The notes beneath the pieces are model-generated. The model was not told where the DNA came from. It did not search any database and worked only from the letters and a program-made list of their open reading frames with translations. A DNA stretch of 33,243 bases from Gallionellales bacterium RIFCSPLOWO2_02_FULL_59_110 (GTDB taxonomy: Bacteria > Pseudomonadota > Gammaproteobacteria > Burkholderiales > Gallionellaceae), in assembly GCA_001801215.1 (NCBI GenBank), contig MGXA01000040.1, positions 1-33,243 on the forward strand. Reading direction: 5' to 3'. Position 1 is the first letter of the stretch. Every line of letters begins with the position of its first letter. The translations under genes and the position numbers were made by a program. Shown here piece by piece: positions 24,156 to 30,702 of this stretch.

Positions 24156-24581
24156 TTAACGCGAGTAAACGTTCAGCGCCGGGAAGAAATAGGCGATCTC
24201 CACCGCCGCAGTTTCTGGCGCATCGGAACCATGCACCGCGTTCGCGTCGATGCTGTCGGCGAAGTCGGCGCGGATCGTGCCCTTGTCGGCCTTCTTCGGG
24301 TCGGTCGCCCCCATCAGGTCGCGGTTCTTCAGGATCGCGCCCTCGCCTTCCAGCGCCTGGATCATCACCGGGCCGGAGATCATGAAACTGACCAGATCGT
24401 TGAAAAATGGCCGGGCGCGGTGCACGGCATAAAAACCTTCCGCTTCGGCGCGGGACAACTGCGTCATGCGCGCCGCCACGATCTTCAGACCGGCATTCTC
24501 GAAGCGAGCGTAAATCTGACCGATGACATTCTTGGCTACGGCATCGGGTTTGATAATCGACAGGGTACGTTCAACAGCCAT
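24156..24581 (-). CDS. ndk: Nucleoside-diphosphate kinase Ndk
   Basis: This 141-residue enzyme transfers the gamma-phosphate of ATP to NDPs and dNDPs through a phospho-His. The active site [10 protein letters not shown] gives catalytic H117; the N-terminal [15 protein letters not shown] and the [16 protein letters not shown] segment are typical. Length matches the tetrameric Gram-negative enzymes. A good ribosome site (GGAGAG) precedes ATG 24581. It is the first gene of the minus-strand run ndk-rlmN-pilF-rodZ-ispG-hisS-yfgM-bamB, so the main promoter should lie just above 24600. Confidence 0.97.
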   Translation of the reverse strand: MAVERTLSIIKPDAVAKNVIGQIYARFENAGLKIVAARMTQLSRAEAEGFYAVHRARPFFNDLVSFMISGPVMIQALEGEGAILKNRDLMGATDPKKADKGTIRADFADSIDANAVHGSDAPETAAVEIAYFFPALNVYSR

Positions 24582-25101
24582 GCTTTTCTCTCCAAATAAT
24601 TAAAGTTAATCAGGAATTCCGAACCGGTGATTCTATCAGGATTTGCTCGCCGTGTCGCAGCCGGCAAGCTGCGCGATGGTTGGAATGTGCTGTGCTCAAA
24701 TCGCCTTATTCAGCCATAAAGCGGCTGTTTAAGCACGAAGGCCTAACAGAACCGCTGACCATGCCACCAAGCGATCAAAGTACGGCGCATGGTGGCCGGC
24801 TAACAAAGAGCACTTGCAAACGAAGGATATTTCGAGAAGGCAATATCACCCTGCGGGGAGCGGCCATGAAGCGGCACTGAGAAGCATCCGGGCCAGGAAA
24901 GGCCGCCGCGCAACCACCTCGGATGACCACTCTGTTCCGGCGCGCCAGGTTAGGTGCCGGTGCAATGAAGGCCATGGTTGAGAAGCCGAATTCTCCGCCC
25001 AAGCGCATCAGGCGTATCGTCTTGTGGCAGCCCTCGGGGTGCGGCATGTCGGAATTGCTCGCTATTTCTTCCTTATTGCCGCGCCTCTTCTGCGGGCCGG
25101 C
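24582..25101. other. 520-bp region without a convincing gene
   Basis: The part next to ndk (24582-24660) should hold its promoter; a TAGAAT-like -10 on the minus strand near 24633-24638 is the best candidate. The rest has short open frames on both strands without a ribosome site or a recognisable family, and no tRNA or riboswitch could be made out. A decayed gene or an unannotated RNA is possible. Confidence 0.4.
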
Positions 25102-25761
25102 TTAAGGCAAGTGTGCAACAAGCTCAATTGCGGCCTGCTCTACAGCCGTCTTGAATGAGATGGGATCCTCATACAACGACTCGTGCGCAGAGGTCAGTTC
25201 CTGGCCGCCTTCCCAGGCGATCAAGCCGTTTTCCCCGTCCCAAATCTGAAGGTACAGCCGCAAGGAAGCCGATTTTGTTTCCACGATGCGCACTCCGAAT
25301 ATTCCCCATCGGCTTTTCGATTCCTGCCGGAATCCGCCAAGTTTTAGCTGGGCCAGATAACGAGCACTTGTCACACGGGAAACTTTCTGCAGTGTATCCC
25401 GGCTGAAAATCCCCGTTAAAGGGTAATCCTCGAACATCTGCTTATAATCGCCGGCAAGCCCCGCACGGTTGATTGCACCGAGCGTTTCCGGCAAGGACAC
25501 AATACGCAAGTCGGGGCGAACCCGCTTCATCACCTCGGTAAACGCGAGCGCCAGAGCCTGCTTGTCCTCCTCCTGGCCGGTTACGGAAGACGGCGTAATA
25601 AAGGCGATTCCTGACGATTTCAGCGCCAGTGGCTCCAGATCGGTGGCCAACGCCTGATTGGTTATATGCAATTGGCTGGTAGTGGCGCAAGCGGATAACA
25701 ACATCACCACGAGAGCTATCATGGATATCGACAGTGCTTGTGATCGAATGGCAAAGTGCAT
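25102..25761 (-). CDS. Uncharacterised lipoprotein
   Basis: This 219-residue protein starts at ATG 25761, preceded by a good AGGAAG ribosome site; an upstream in-frame start would add 14 residues. The signal peptide ends in ALVVMLLSAC, so Cys25 should be lipidated. The mature part alternates strands and helices (SSGIAFITPSSVTGQEEDKQ, RYLAQLKLGGFRQESKSRWG, ASLRLYLQIWDGENGLIAWE). This last pattern, with a value tested as part of the system, resembles outer-membrane-associated lipoproteins of the CsgG/GNA1162-like type, but I do not recognise a family. It is the last gene of the minus-strand YqjD-YqjE-YqjK group, 125 bp after yqjK. Confidence 0.72.
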   Translation of the reverse strand: MHFAIRSQALSISMIALVVMLLSACATTSQLHITNQALATDLEPLALKSSGIAFITPSSVTGQEEDKQALALAFTEVMKRVRPDLRIVSLPETLGAINRAGLAGDYKQMFEDYPLTGIFSRDTLQKVSRVTSARYLAQLKLGGFRQESKSRWGIFGVRIVETKSASLRLYLQIWDGENGLIAWEGGQELTSAHESLYEDPISFKTAVEQAAIELVAHLP

Positions 25762-25886
25762 TTGTGCTTCCTGCTTTCTCGTCAAATATTTCAGCCTGAA
25801 CATTTCCCGGCAGCCCCAGCGTCATTACCGGAGTCGATCCGGATGCGCAAAAACGCCTGGCTGCTTTCTTATTTCCCAGGCCCAGA

Positions 25887-26165
25887 CTACCTGCCGTGCA
25901 GTCTATGTCTAATCCGCCACGTTACCCAGCCGAGCTGCAACCATCTCCCCACACGGTTCGGCCGGAGCGCCACAAGCAAGGCGGCACCACCGACTATCCA
26001 TACGGGATGGCTTCTGACATAGCGCAGCGCAGCCAGCCCTTGATCGACCCGCACCAAGGGTATGCGCCACGGCTCAATGCTTTGCGCCAACGCCATTCGT
26101 TGGGCCGCAGCCTGCGCAATCAGGCGTTCGCGCCGTTCGGCCAGACGGGTCAACTTTTCGCCCAT
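25887..26165 (-). CDS. YqjK-like protein
   Basis: This 92-residue basic protein has an N-terminal Arg/Glu/Ala-rich helix (LTRLAERRERLIAQAAAQRM), then a conserved W and one hydrophobic segment (PVWIVGGAALLVAL) near residues 53-67, ending in a basic tail. That layout matches the YqjK-like family, found behind yqjD and yqjE in many proteobacteria. Function is unknown. It starts 9 bp after the yqjE stop. Confidence 0.8.
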   Translation of the reverse strand: MGEKLTRLAERRERLIAQAAAQRMALAQSIEPWRIPLVRVDQGLAALRYVRSHPVWIVGGAALLVALRPNRVGRWLQLGWVTWRIRHRLHGR

Positions 26166-26174
26166 GATCGTCCT

Positions 26175-26567
26175 TTATGGCTTGGAAACGAGCTGCTGCC
26201 GATCTTTGAATAATTCCAGCAGGCTCGCTGCAAATATTCTCGGCCTTGTTTTTATTTTGTGCATGGCGAATAGCCATGCCGCGATACCGCCTGTCAGAAA
26301 CAATCCGGCAAGCAGCCCCAGCACCAGGATACGCTGCGTATCCCAGAATACGACCACGATCAGAATCGTTGCCAGCACCGCGCCGACCCCGAGGCAAAAC
26401 AACGCGGCCAATACCAGCATCAGCAACGACAAGTAATGTGCCCGATCCTCTTCCATATCTACGGACAGCAGTTCGAGGCGAGTCTGCACGATAGCGGCCA
26501 GAGTCGCGGCGAACGTGCCCAACGAGTCGAGCAGCCCCTTGCTCCCGCCGGATATTTCCTCGGTCAT
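26175..26567 (-). CDS. YqjE-like phage-holin-3-superfamily membrane protein
   Basis: This 130-residue protein has a helical N-terminus (SKGLLDSLGTFAATLAAIVQ, TRLELLSVDMEEDR) and two long hydrophobic segments (LSLLMLVLAALFCLGVGAVL and LVLGLLAGLFLTGGIAAWLF) as in YqjE (Phage_holin_3_6). It is an inner-membrane protein of the YqjD-YqjE-YqjK set associated with stationary phase; biochemical role unknown. It starts 10 bp after the yqjD stop and ends 9 bp before yqjK. Confidence 0.85.
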   Translation of the reverse strand: MTEEISGGSKGLLDSLGTFAATLAAIVQTRLELLSVDMEEDRAHYLSLLMLVLAALFCLGVGAVLATILIVVVFWDTQRILVLGLLAGLFLTGGIAAWLFAMHKIKTRPRIFAASLLELFKDRQQLVSKP

Positions 26568-26577
26568 GATGTCGTGA

Positions 26578-26892
26578 CTAGCGGCGACCGATGAGCAAGC
26601 CGATCACCACACCGACACCGGCGGCGACACCGATGGCTTGCCACGGATTTTCATGCACATAGACATCGGTCGCCTTGGCTGCCGCCCTGGTTTTGACCAG
26701 CAACTCCGCTTGCGCATCCGCCATCCGGGCTTTCGCGACTTTAAGGGATTCTTCCGCCTTGGCACGCACCTCGGCAAGTTTCTCACCGCCCTGGTTGGCC
26801 GTGGCTTTCAGCAGCGCTTCCGCATCCGTCACCACGACCTTGAAATCGTCGATCAACTGTTCTTTGGTGGCTTCGTAAGATAATTTTTGCAT
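26578..26892 (-). CDS. YqjD/ElaB-type ribosome-associated membrane protein (DUF883)
   Basis: This 104-residue protein has an amphipathic coiled-coil-like helix rich in Ala, Lys and Glu (DAEALLKATANQGGEKLAEV, AKAEESLKVAKARMADAQAE), the DUF883 signature VHENPWQAIGVAAGVGVVIG and a C-terminal membrane anchor ending LLIGRR. The family (YqjD, ElaB, YgaM) tethers ribosomes to the inner membrane in stationary phase. I chose ATG 26892 (MQKLSYEATKEQL) because GGAG sits a few bases upstream; an ATG at 26904 is the alternative. Confidence 0.88.
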   Translation of the reverse strand: MQKLSYEATKEQLIDDFKVVVTDAEALLKATANQGGEKLAEVRAKAEESLKVAKARMADAQAELLVKTRAAAKATDVYVHENPWQAIGVAAGVGVVIGLLIGRR

Positions 26893-27247
26893 GTTTTTCT
26901 CCATTGTTAGTTTTATTCCAAAATTCGTAATTATTGGCCCGGCCAGCAAAAACCTTGATGGCTGGACACCAGCCGCTTGACGCTAAAACCAGCCTGACAG
27001 ATCGAGCAGCTTCGACACCCTTGTCGCATGTAACCTTATTTCGTACAAAAAGCAGGAGTAATCCAGCCGCGATTGCCCCAACGCCTAACCAGGCCAGAAT
27101 ATTGACTGTCTCCATGTCTTTGACTGACAGCGATATCGAACCCAGCCTGGCCTCATGCGTATCCTGGGTATAAGTGAAACCACCATACACCAACCCCAGG
27201 CTACCGCCCACGATCAACAGAATTGCCAACATCCTGACTGGACTCAT
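26783..27247 (-). CDS. Small two-TM protein, probably frameshifted (normal end near 27036)
   Basis: From ATG 27247 the frame encodes two hydrophobic segments (RMLAILLIVGGSLGLVYGGF and LAWLGVGAIAAGLLLLFV) joined by THEARLGSISLSVKDMETVN, a pattern seen in ~70-residue proteobacterial membrane proteins. It should end soon after the second segment, but the frame runs on for about 80 residues, through the spacer and 110 bp into the start of the yqjD gene, giving 154 residues. A one-base change in the A5 run at 27047-27051 would lead to a stop at 27036-27038 (LLLLFCTK). I read the long tail as non-native. Confidence 0.6.
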   Translation of the reverse strand: MSPVRMLAILLIVGGSLGLVYGGFTYTQDTHEARLGSISLSVKDMETVNILAWLGVGAIAAGLLLLFVRNKVTCDKGVEAARSVRLVLASSGWCPAIKVFAGRANNYEFWNKTNNGEKHAKIILRSHQRTVDRRFQGRGDGCGSAAESHGQPGR

Positions 27248-27341
27248 TGCATCTTCTCCGGTAAAAACACCCTTGCACCGGCAAGCCGTGTAACACAAAA
27301 ACCTGCACGACCGCCTTACCCGATGCCTCGCCTGGATGCCG

Positions 27342-27488
27342 CTACAGCTTCCGGCCTCCAATGACGCGTATCAATATCACCACGATCGCGATAATCAGCA
27401 AAACATGTATGAACCCGCCTATGGTGTACGAGGAAACCAAACCCAGCACCCAGAGGATAATTAAGATGATTGCGATGGTTTCAAGCAT
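27342..27488 (-). CDS. Lmo0937-like 48-residue membrane protein
   Basis: Reading the minus strand from ATG 27488 gives 48 residues: an N-terminal hydrophobic segment (MLETIAIILIILWVLGLVSS), a YTIGGFIHVL turn and a second hydrophobic segment (LLIIAIVVILIRVIGGRKL). This is the pattern of the Lmo0937/DUF5670 small membrane protein family, often found with CsbD and other stress genes. A clear ribosome site (GAGGAG, about 9 bases upstream) supports it. It is too short for most ORF cut-offs. Function unknown. Confidence 0.85.
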   Translation of the reverse strand: MLETIAIILIILWVLGLVSSYTIGGFIHVLLIIAIVVILIRVIGGRKL

Positions 27489-27570
27489 TTTTATTACTCC
27501 TCATAAAGTTGGCAAATTTTTGCCAGTCATCAATCCGATTTACAGCTCTGATTCAACCAATCACATAGCA

Positions 27571-28590
27571 CTATCGTGGCGCAATGTTGCCATTGCTATC
27601 GGAGAGAATAATCTCCACACGCCGATTCAATTGACGGCCTGCAGATGTGTCGTTGCCGGCGATTGGATATGCCTCGCCATAGCCGCGCGTAGCGACACGG
27701 TCGCCGCCGATCCCCTTATCGATCAAGGCTGTCCGAACGGCATTGGCGCGACGCTCGGAGAGTTCTTGATTAAGGCTGTCACTGCCGGTGCTGTCGGTGT
27801 GACCTTCGACCAGCACTACATGTTTCGGGTATTGCTTAAGGAAATCGGCCAGTTTTTGCACGTTGCGTATCCCGCCAGACTTAAGCTGCGCCTTGTTGAT
27901 ATTAAACAATACGTCGCCCAGCGTAATTACCAGGCCGCGTTCCGTTTTTTTGGCATTCAATTCCTTGAGCTGCATTTCCTGCTGGGCAATGAGCGCCTGG
28001 TCTCGCTCCGCTTTTGCCCTTGCGTCCGCCAATGCGGCAGCTTGCTGTTCGGCGGTTTGCTGCGCGATCACCGCCTGCTGTCTGGCAGCCTCGGCTTCCG
28101 CCGTTTTCGCCTCGAGGCTAGCCCGGTCACGCTGCGCCTTGGCATCCGCAACCGCCAACTCGGCAGCTTGCTGTTCGGCGGTATTCTGCGAGATAGCCGC
28201 CTGCCGTTTGGCCGCATCGGCTTCAGCCGTTCTTGCCTCAAGGAGGGTTCGATTGCGCTCGGCGCTGGCGTTGGCGACCGCTAGTTCAGCGGCTTTCCGC
28301 TTGGCCGTTTCCTGCGCGATGCCCACTTGTTGATTGGCGATATAGGCCAGATGATCGACTGTGGCAGCGTCCTGGGCTTTGTTGAAGGCATCGTCCGCCT
28401 TGATCAGGGTATCTCCGGCTTCTTTCAATTCAAGCGCCGCCAAACTCGTGACATTGGGGTTGGATCGTGCGCTGTTGTAGCTACTATGTGCCGCCGTGAG
28501 AGCCGCATTTTGCGGCGGTGATGAGGTACTACAGCCGGACAGAATCGCGACGGCAATCAAGGCAAGGGGGAAGTATTGGTTTTTTTGCAT
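27571..28590 (-). CDS. OmpA-domain lipoprotein with DUF4398 region and coiled coil
   Basis: This 339-residue protein has a lipoprotein signal (LIAVAILSGC, Cys20), a DUF4398-like helical region (SLAALELKEAGDTLIKADDA), a long Ala/Glu/Gln coiled coil with about three imperfect repeats (TAEQQAAELAVADAKAQRDR and relatives) and a C-terminal OmpA peptidoglycan-binding domain (about 215-330) with VEGHTDSTGSDSLNQELSER, the R-A-x-x-V helix and QLNRRVEIIL. It should tether the outer membrane to the cell wall across a spacer of defined length. GGAG six bases upstream favours ATG 28590 over 28602. It follows a DUF4398 lipoprotein gene by 18 bp. Confidence 0.9.
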   Translation of the reverse strand: MQKNQYFPLALIAVAILSGCSTSSPPQNAALTAAHSSYNSARSNPNVTSLAALELKEAGDTLIKADDAFNKAQDAATVDHLAYIANQQVGIAQETAKRKAAELAVANASAERNRTLLEARTAEADAAKRQAAISQNTAEQQAAELAVADAKAQRDRASLEAKTAEAEAARQQAVIAQQTAEQQAAALADARAKAERDQALIAQQEMQLKELNAKKTERGLVITLGDVLFNINKAQLKSGGIRNVQKLADFLKQYPKHVVLVEGHTDSTGSDSLNQELSERRANAVRTALIDKGIGGDRVATRGYGEAYPIAGNDTSAGRQLNRRVEIILSDSNGNIAPR

Positions 28591-28608
28591 GATGAACTCC
28601 ATTGATGA

Positions 28609-29013
28609 TTATTGGGCTTTACGGTCAAGTTCTTTGCGCAACACGCGATTGTCTTCCTGCAATGCCTCCGCAGCCTTCTGTGCCTTGGCCGAGCGCGCTG
28701 TCGTTTCTGCCAGCCTGGCATCGACCAGAGCCTCTTCCGACAGCAGCCGGGCGCGCGCGTAATCCTTCTCCCCCATGGCACGTTCGGCAGCATCCATTTT
28801 TTCCATTGCGGATCTGAGCTGTACCGGCGCGAATTCATTACCGCCGGCACTGCTTGCATTGTTCACCGCAGCCCTAGAAACGGCCATTTGCTCTGTGGGT
28901 GCCGGGGTGGGCGGAGTGCTTGCGCAACCCGCCATAAAAACCGCAGCAGCGACGGCGACAGCAACGCCGACCCTGCTCATTTGATACGATTTGAGGCAGT
29001 TAAGTTTTTTCAT
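28609..29013 (-). CDS. DUF4398 lipoprotein
   Basis: This 134-residue protein has a signal peptide ending in AAAVFMAGC (Cys30), a Pro/Thr-rich linker, and a DUF4398 helical domain (LRSAMEKMDAAERAMGEKDY, ARARLLSEEALVDARLAETT) that resembles the N-terminal part of the OmpA-domain protein behind it. The two genes are 18 bp apart and likely form an operon, possibly as partner proteins at the outer membrane. I chose ATG 29013 (MKKLNCLKS) with GGGA upstream; an in-frame ATG at 29025 is possible. Confidence 0.85.
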   Translation of the reverse strand: MKKLNCLKSYQMSRVGVAVAVAAAVFMAGCASTPPTPAPTEQMAVSRAAVNNASSAGGNEFAPVQLRSAMEKMDAAERAMGEKDYARARLLSEEALVDARLAETTARSAKAQKAAEALQEDNRVLRKELDRKAQ

Positions 29014-29254
29014 CACTTTTCCCATCCATTGAGTTGAACATCGAACGCAATCGCTGCAATGAATATTTATTATCTCGATTGCACCCATTTCGAATTTATA
29101 ACTGCAGCCGGATCAGAATCTGGATAACCCCATCGGAAACCAACCGGCTATGAGAACCAACTGCGATGAGATGATTAGACTCTTCTCTGCGAGCATGCAC
29201 CGTACGCTAGCGCACATTAGGGCACCAAGAACCTATTTGAGCTTTCCGTGCGGC
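29014..29254. other. Spacer upstream of the DUF4398-OmpA genes
   Basis: Two hundred and forty bases between the DUF4398 start and the BrkB stop. No gene is visible. The promoter of the DUF4398-OmpA pair should be here; I could not pick a clear pair of boxes. Confidence 0.4.
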
Positions 29255-30199
29255 TTACTCATCTCCCGACCGCGCGGCGCGGCGGCCCTTTTCCTCGATA
29301 AGCAGCCTCTCATGCTGCAAGCTGCCGAACCAAAGTGCGTAATGCCGTGTGAACTCCGCCCCCAGAAAAAAAATCTGTGCCGAGTAATACACCCATAGCA
29401 ACAATGCGATCAGCGATCCGGCAGCACCAAAACTCGATGCAACGCCGCTGTTGCCAAGATACAGGCCGATCGCATATTTCCCCAGGCTGAACAGCCCCGC
29501 CGTGAAGGCGGCACCGATCCAGACATCTCGCCATGTCAGCGGTACGTCCGGCAGGGTCTTGTAGATGACGGCAAACATGCAGGCGATGACGCCGAACGAA
29601 ATGAGTGAGGAGATTGTCGCGAGAAACACGGCAGAACTACCCAAGACCCCGCCCGCATGGCGTGCAAGCATGGCCAATACTGCGCTGACAACGAGGGATA
29701 CGATCAGCAGGAAAGCCAGAACAAGCACCATTCCAAAAGACAAGAGCCGGGTTCTCAAGAGCGTGATGAAGGCCGACTGCCCAGGCCTGTTGATACCCCA
29801 CAGTTCATCCAGGCTGCCCTTCAACTCGGCGAAAACGCTAGTGGTCCCCAACAGCAGCAGGACGCTCGCCACGAGTATCGCCACCAGCCCGGAGGCCGGG
29901 TCTTGCGCGGCAGCCAGCAATGCCTGGATCGCCTGCGCGCCATTCGGCCCCACCAGCCCTTGCACTTGAGCAACGATCTCTCCCTGTGCAGCCTCGGCAC
30001 CGAATACGTAGCCCGCGACCGCGATGGCCACCACCAGGATGGGCGTCATGGAAAACAAGGTATAGAAGGCCAAGGCCGCACCTTTGCTGGATGCGCGGTG
30101 CTCGATCCAAGATGTCAGCGACTCGGTCAGGACGATTTTCAGTCGTGCTGCCCAATTGGGCGTGGCTTGGATCATGTGATCGATTGCTACGCGGGACAT
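29255..30199 (-). CDS. YihY/BrkB-family inner-membrane protein
   Basis: This 314-residue polytopic protein has about six membrane segments. Family marks include HRASSKGAALAFYTLFSMTP near the N-terminus, SVFAELKGSLDELWGINRPG, the long LLRTRLLSFGMVLVLAFLLI segment, YKTLPDVPLTWRDVWIGA and LLLWVYYSAQIFFLGAEFTR. The family was once called RNase BN, but that activity belongs to another gene; true function is unknown, perhaps transport or lipid handling. The tail (ERLLIEEKGRRAARSGDE) is cytoplasmic. A terminator separates it from csbD upstream. No strong ribosome site precedes ATG 30199. Confidence 0.9.
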   Translation of the reverse strand: MSRVAIDHMIQATPNWAARLKIVLTESLTSWIEHRASSKGAALAFYTLFSMTPILVVAIAVAGYVFGAEAAQGEIVAQVQGLVGPNGAQAIQALLAAAQDPASGLVAILVASVLLLLGTTSVFAELKGSLDELWGINRPGQSAFITLLRTRLLSFGMVLVLAFLLIVSLVVSAVLAMLARHAGGVLGSSAVFLATISSLISFGVIACMFAVIYKTLPDVPLTWRDVWIGAAFTAGLFSLGKYAIGLYLGNSGVASSFGAAGSLIALLLWVYYSAQIFFLGAEFTRHYALWFGSLQHERLLIEEKGRRAARSGDE

Positions 30200-30208
30200 G
30201 GTCTGACG

Positions 30209-30231
30209 AAAAAGGGCCGCGTACCGCGGCC
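30209..30231 (-). terminator. Rho-independent terminator after the csbD-like gene
   Basis: On the minus strand a perfect 7-bp stem GGCCGCG/CGCGGCC with a 3-nt loop is followed by C and five T. It lies 22 bp behind the csbD stop and just ahead of the BrkB gene, so csbD is probably monocistronic or only partly read through. Confidence 0.85.
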
Positions 30232-30253
30232 ACCCGATATCGCATTAAGCGCA

Positions 30254-30439
30254 TCAAGAATGATTGGATGCATCCTTGATGACTTCCTTTGCATCGCCAT
30301 AGGTTTTTTCGGCATTTCCGGATATTTGCTTGCCGAGGCCTTTTACTTGTTGCTCTTTGCTGCCAACCAGTTTGCCAGCCTCTTCCTGCATTTTGCCAGC
30401 AATTTTTTTTGCAACACCTTTGACTTGATTCTTGTTCAT
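30254..30439 (-). CDS. CsbD-family stress protein
   Basis: This 61-residue hydrophilic protein (MNKNQVKGVAKKIAGKMQEE, then GKLVGSKEQQVKGLGKQISG) matches the CsbD family: short, Lys/Gln/Gly-rich, with the repeated K-G-x-x-K pattern. CsbD proteins are general-stress proteins of unknown mechanism. An AGGAG site sits about 9 bases upstream of ATG 30439, and a strong terminator follows. It fits the stress character of the surrounding small genes. Confidence 0.93.
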   Translation of the reverse strand: MNKNQVKGVAKKIAGKMQEEAGKLVGSKEQQVKGLGKQISGNAEKTYGDAKEVIKDASNHS

Positions 30440-30702
30440 TGTCGTACTCCTTTATATGGGTTGACAGGACATCCCTGCGGAAATGAGATTAAACGCAATA
30501 TTGCTGCCGGTCTGTACAGTAACCAACTTATAAACCTAAAAACCTCAGTGCAAACCACAGTAATTTGAGATTATCGCTATGTATAGATATCCCGCCTTGG
30601 TTGTTCCAGCGGCTTTCGATGCCGCTGAGACTAATGGGTACGCCATACCGTGCATACAAAAAAGGGGCGCATGCATACCACTGTATTTGCCACAACCAAC
30701 CT
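30440..30702. other. Spacer between csbD-like gene and the DUF3494 gene end
   Basis: No gene is visible. A GTGCATAC/GCATGCATAC pair around an A6 run at 30650-30678 lies behind the DUF3494 gene stop but does not make a clean terminator. The csbD promoter should be in the left half. Confidence 0.4.

Noticed and set aside
24923-25105. 60-codon plus-strand frame in the ndk-lipoprotein gap
   Set aside because: No ribosome site, no recognisable family, and a competing frame on the other strand of equal quality.
27511-27524. Hairpin GGCAAA-TT-TTTGCC as terminator of the OmpA-domain gene
   Set aside because: The stem is short and AT-rich and no T-run follows on the minus strand.
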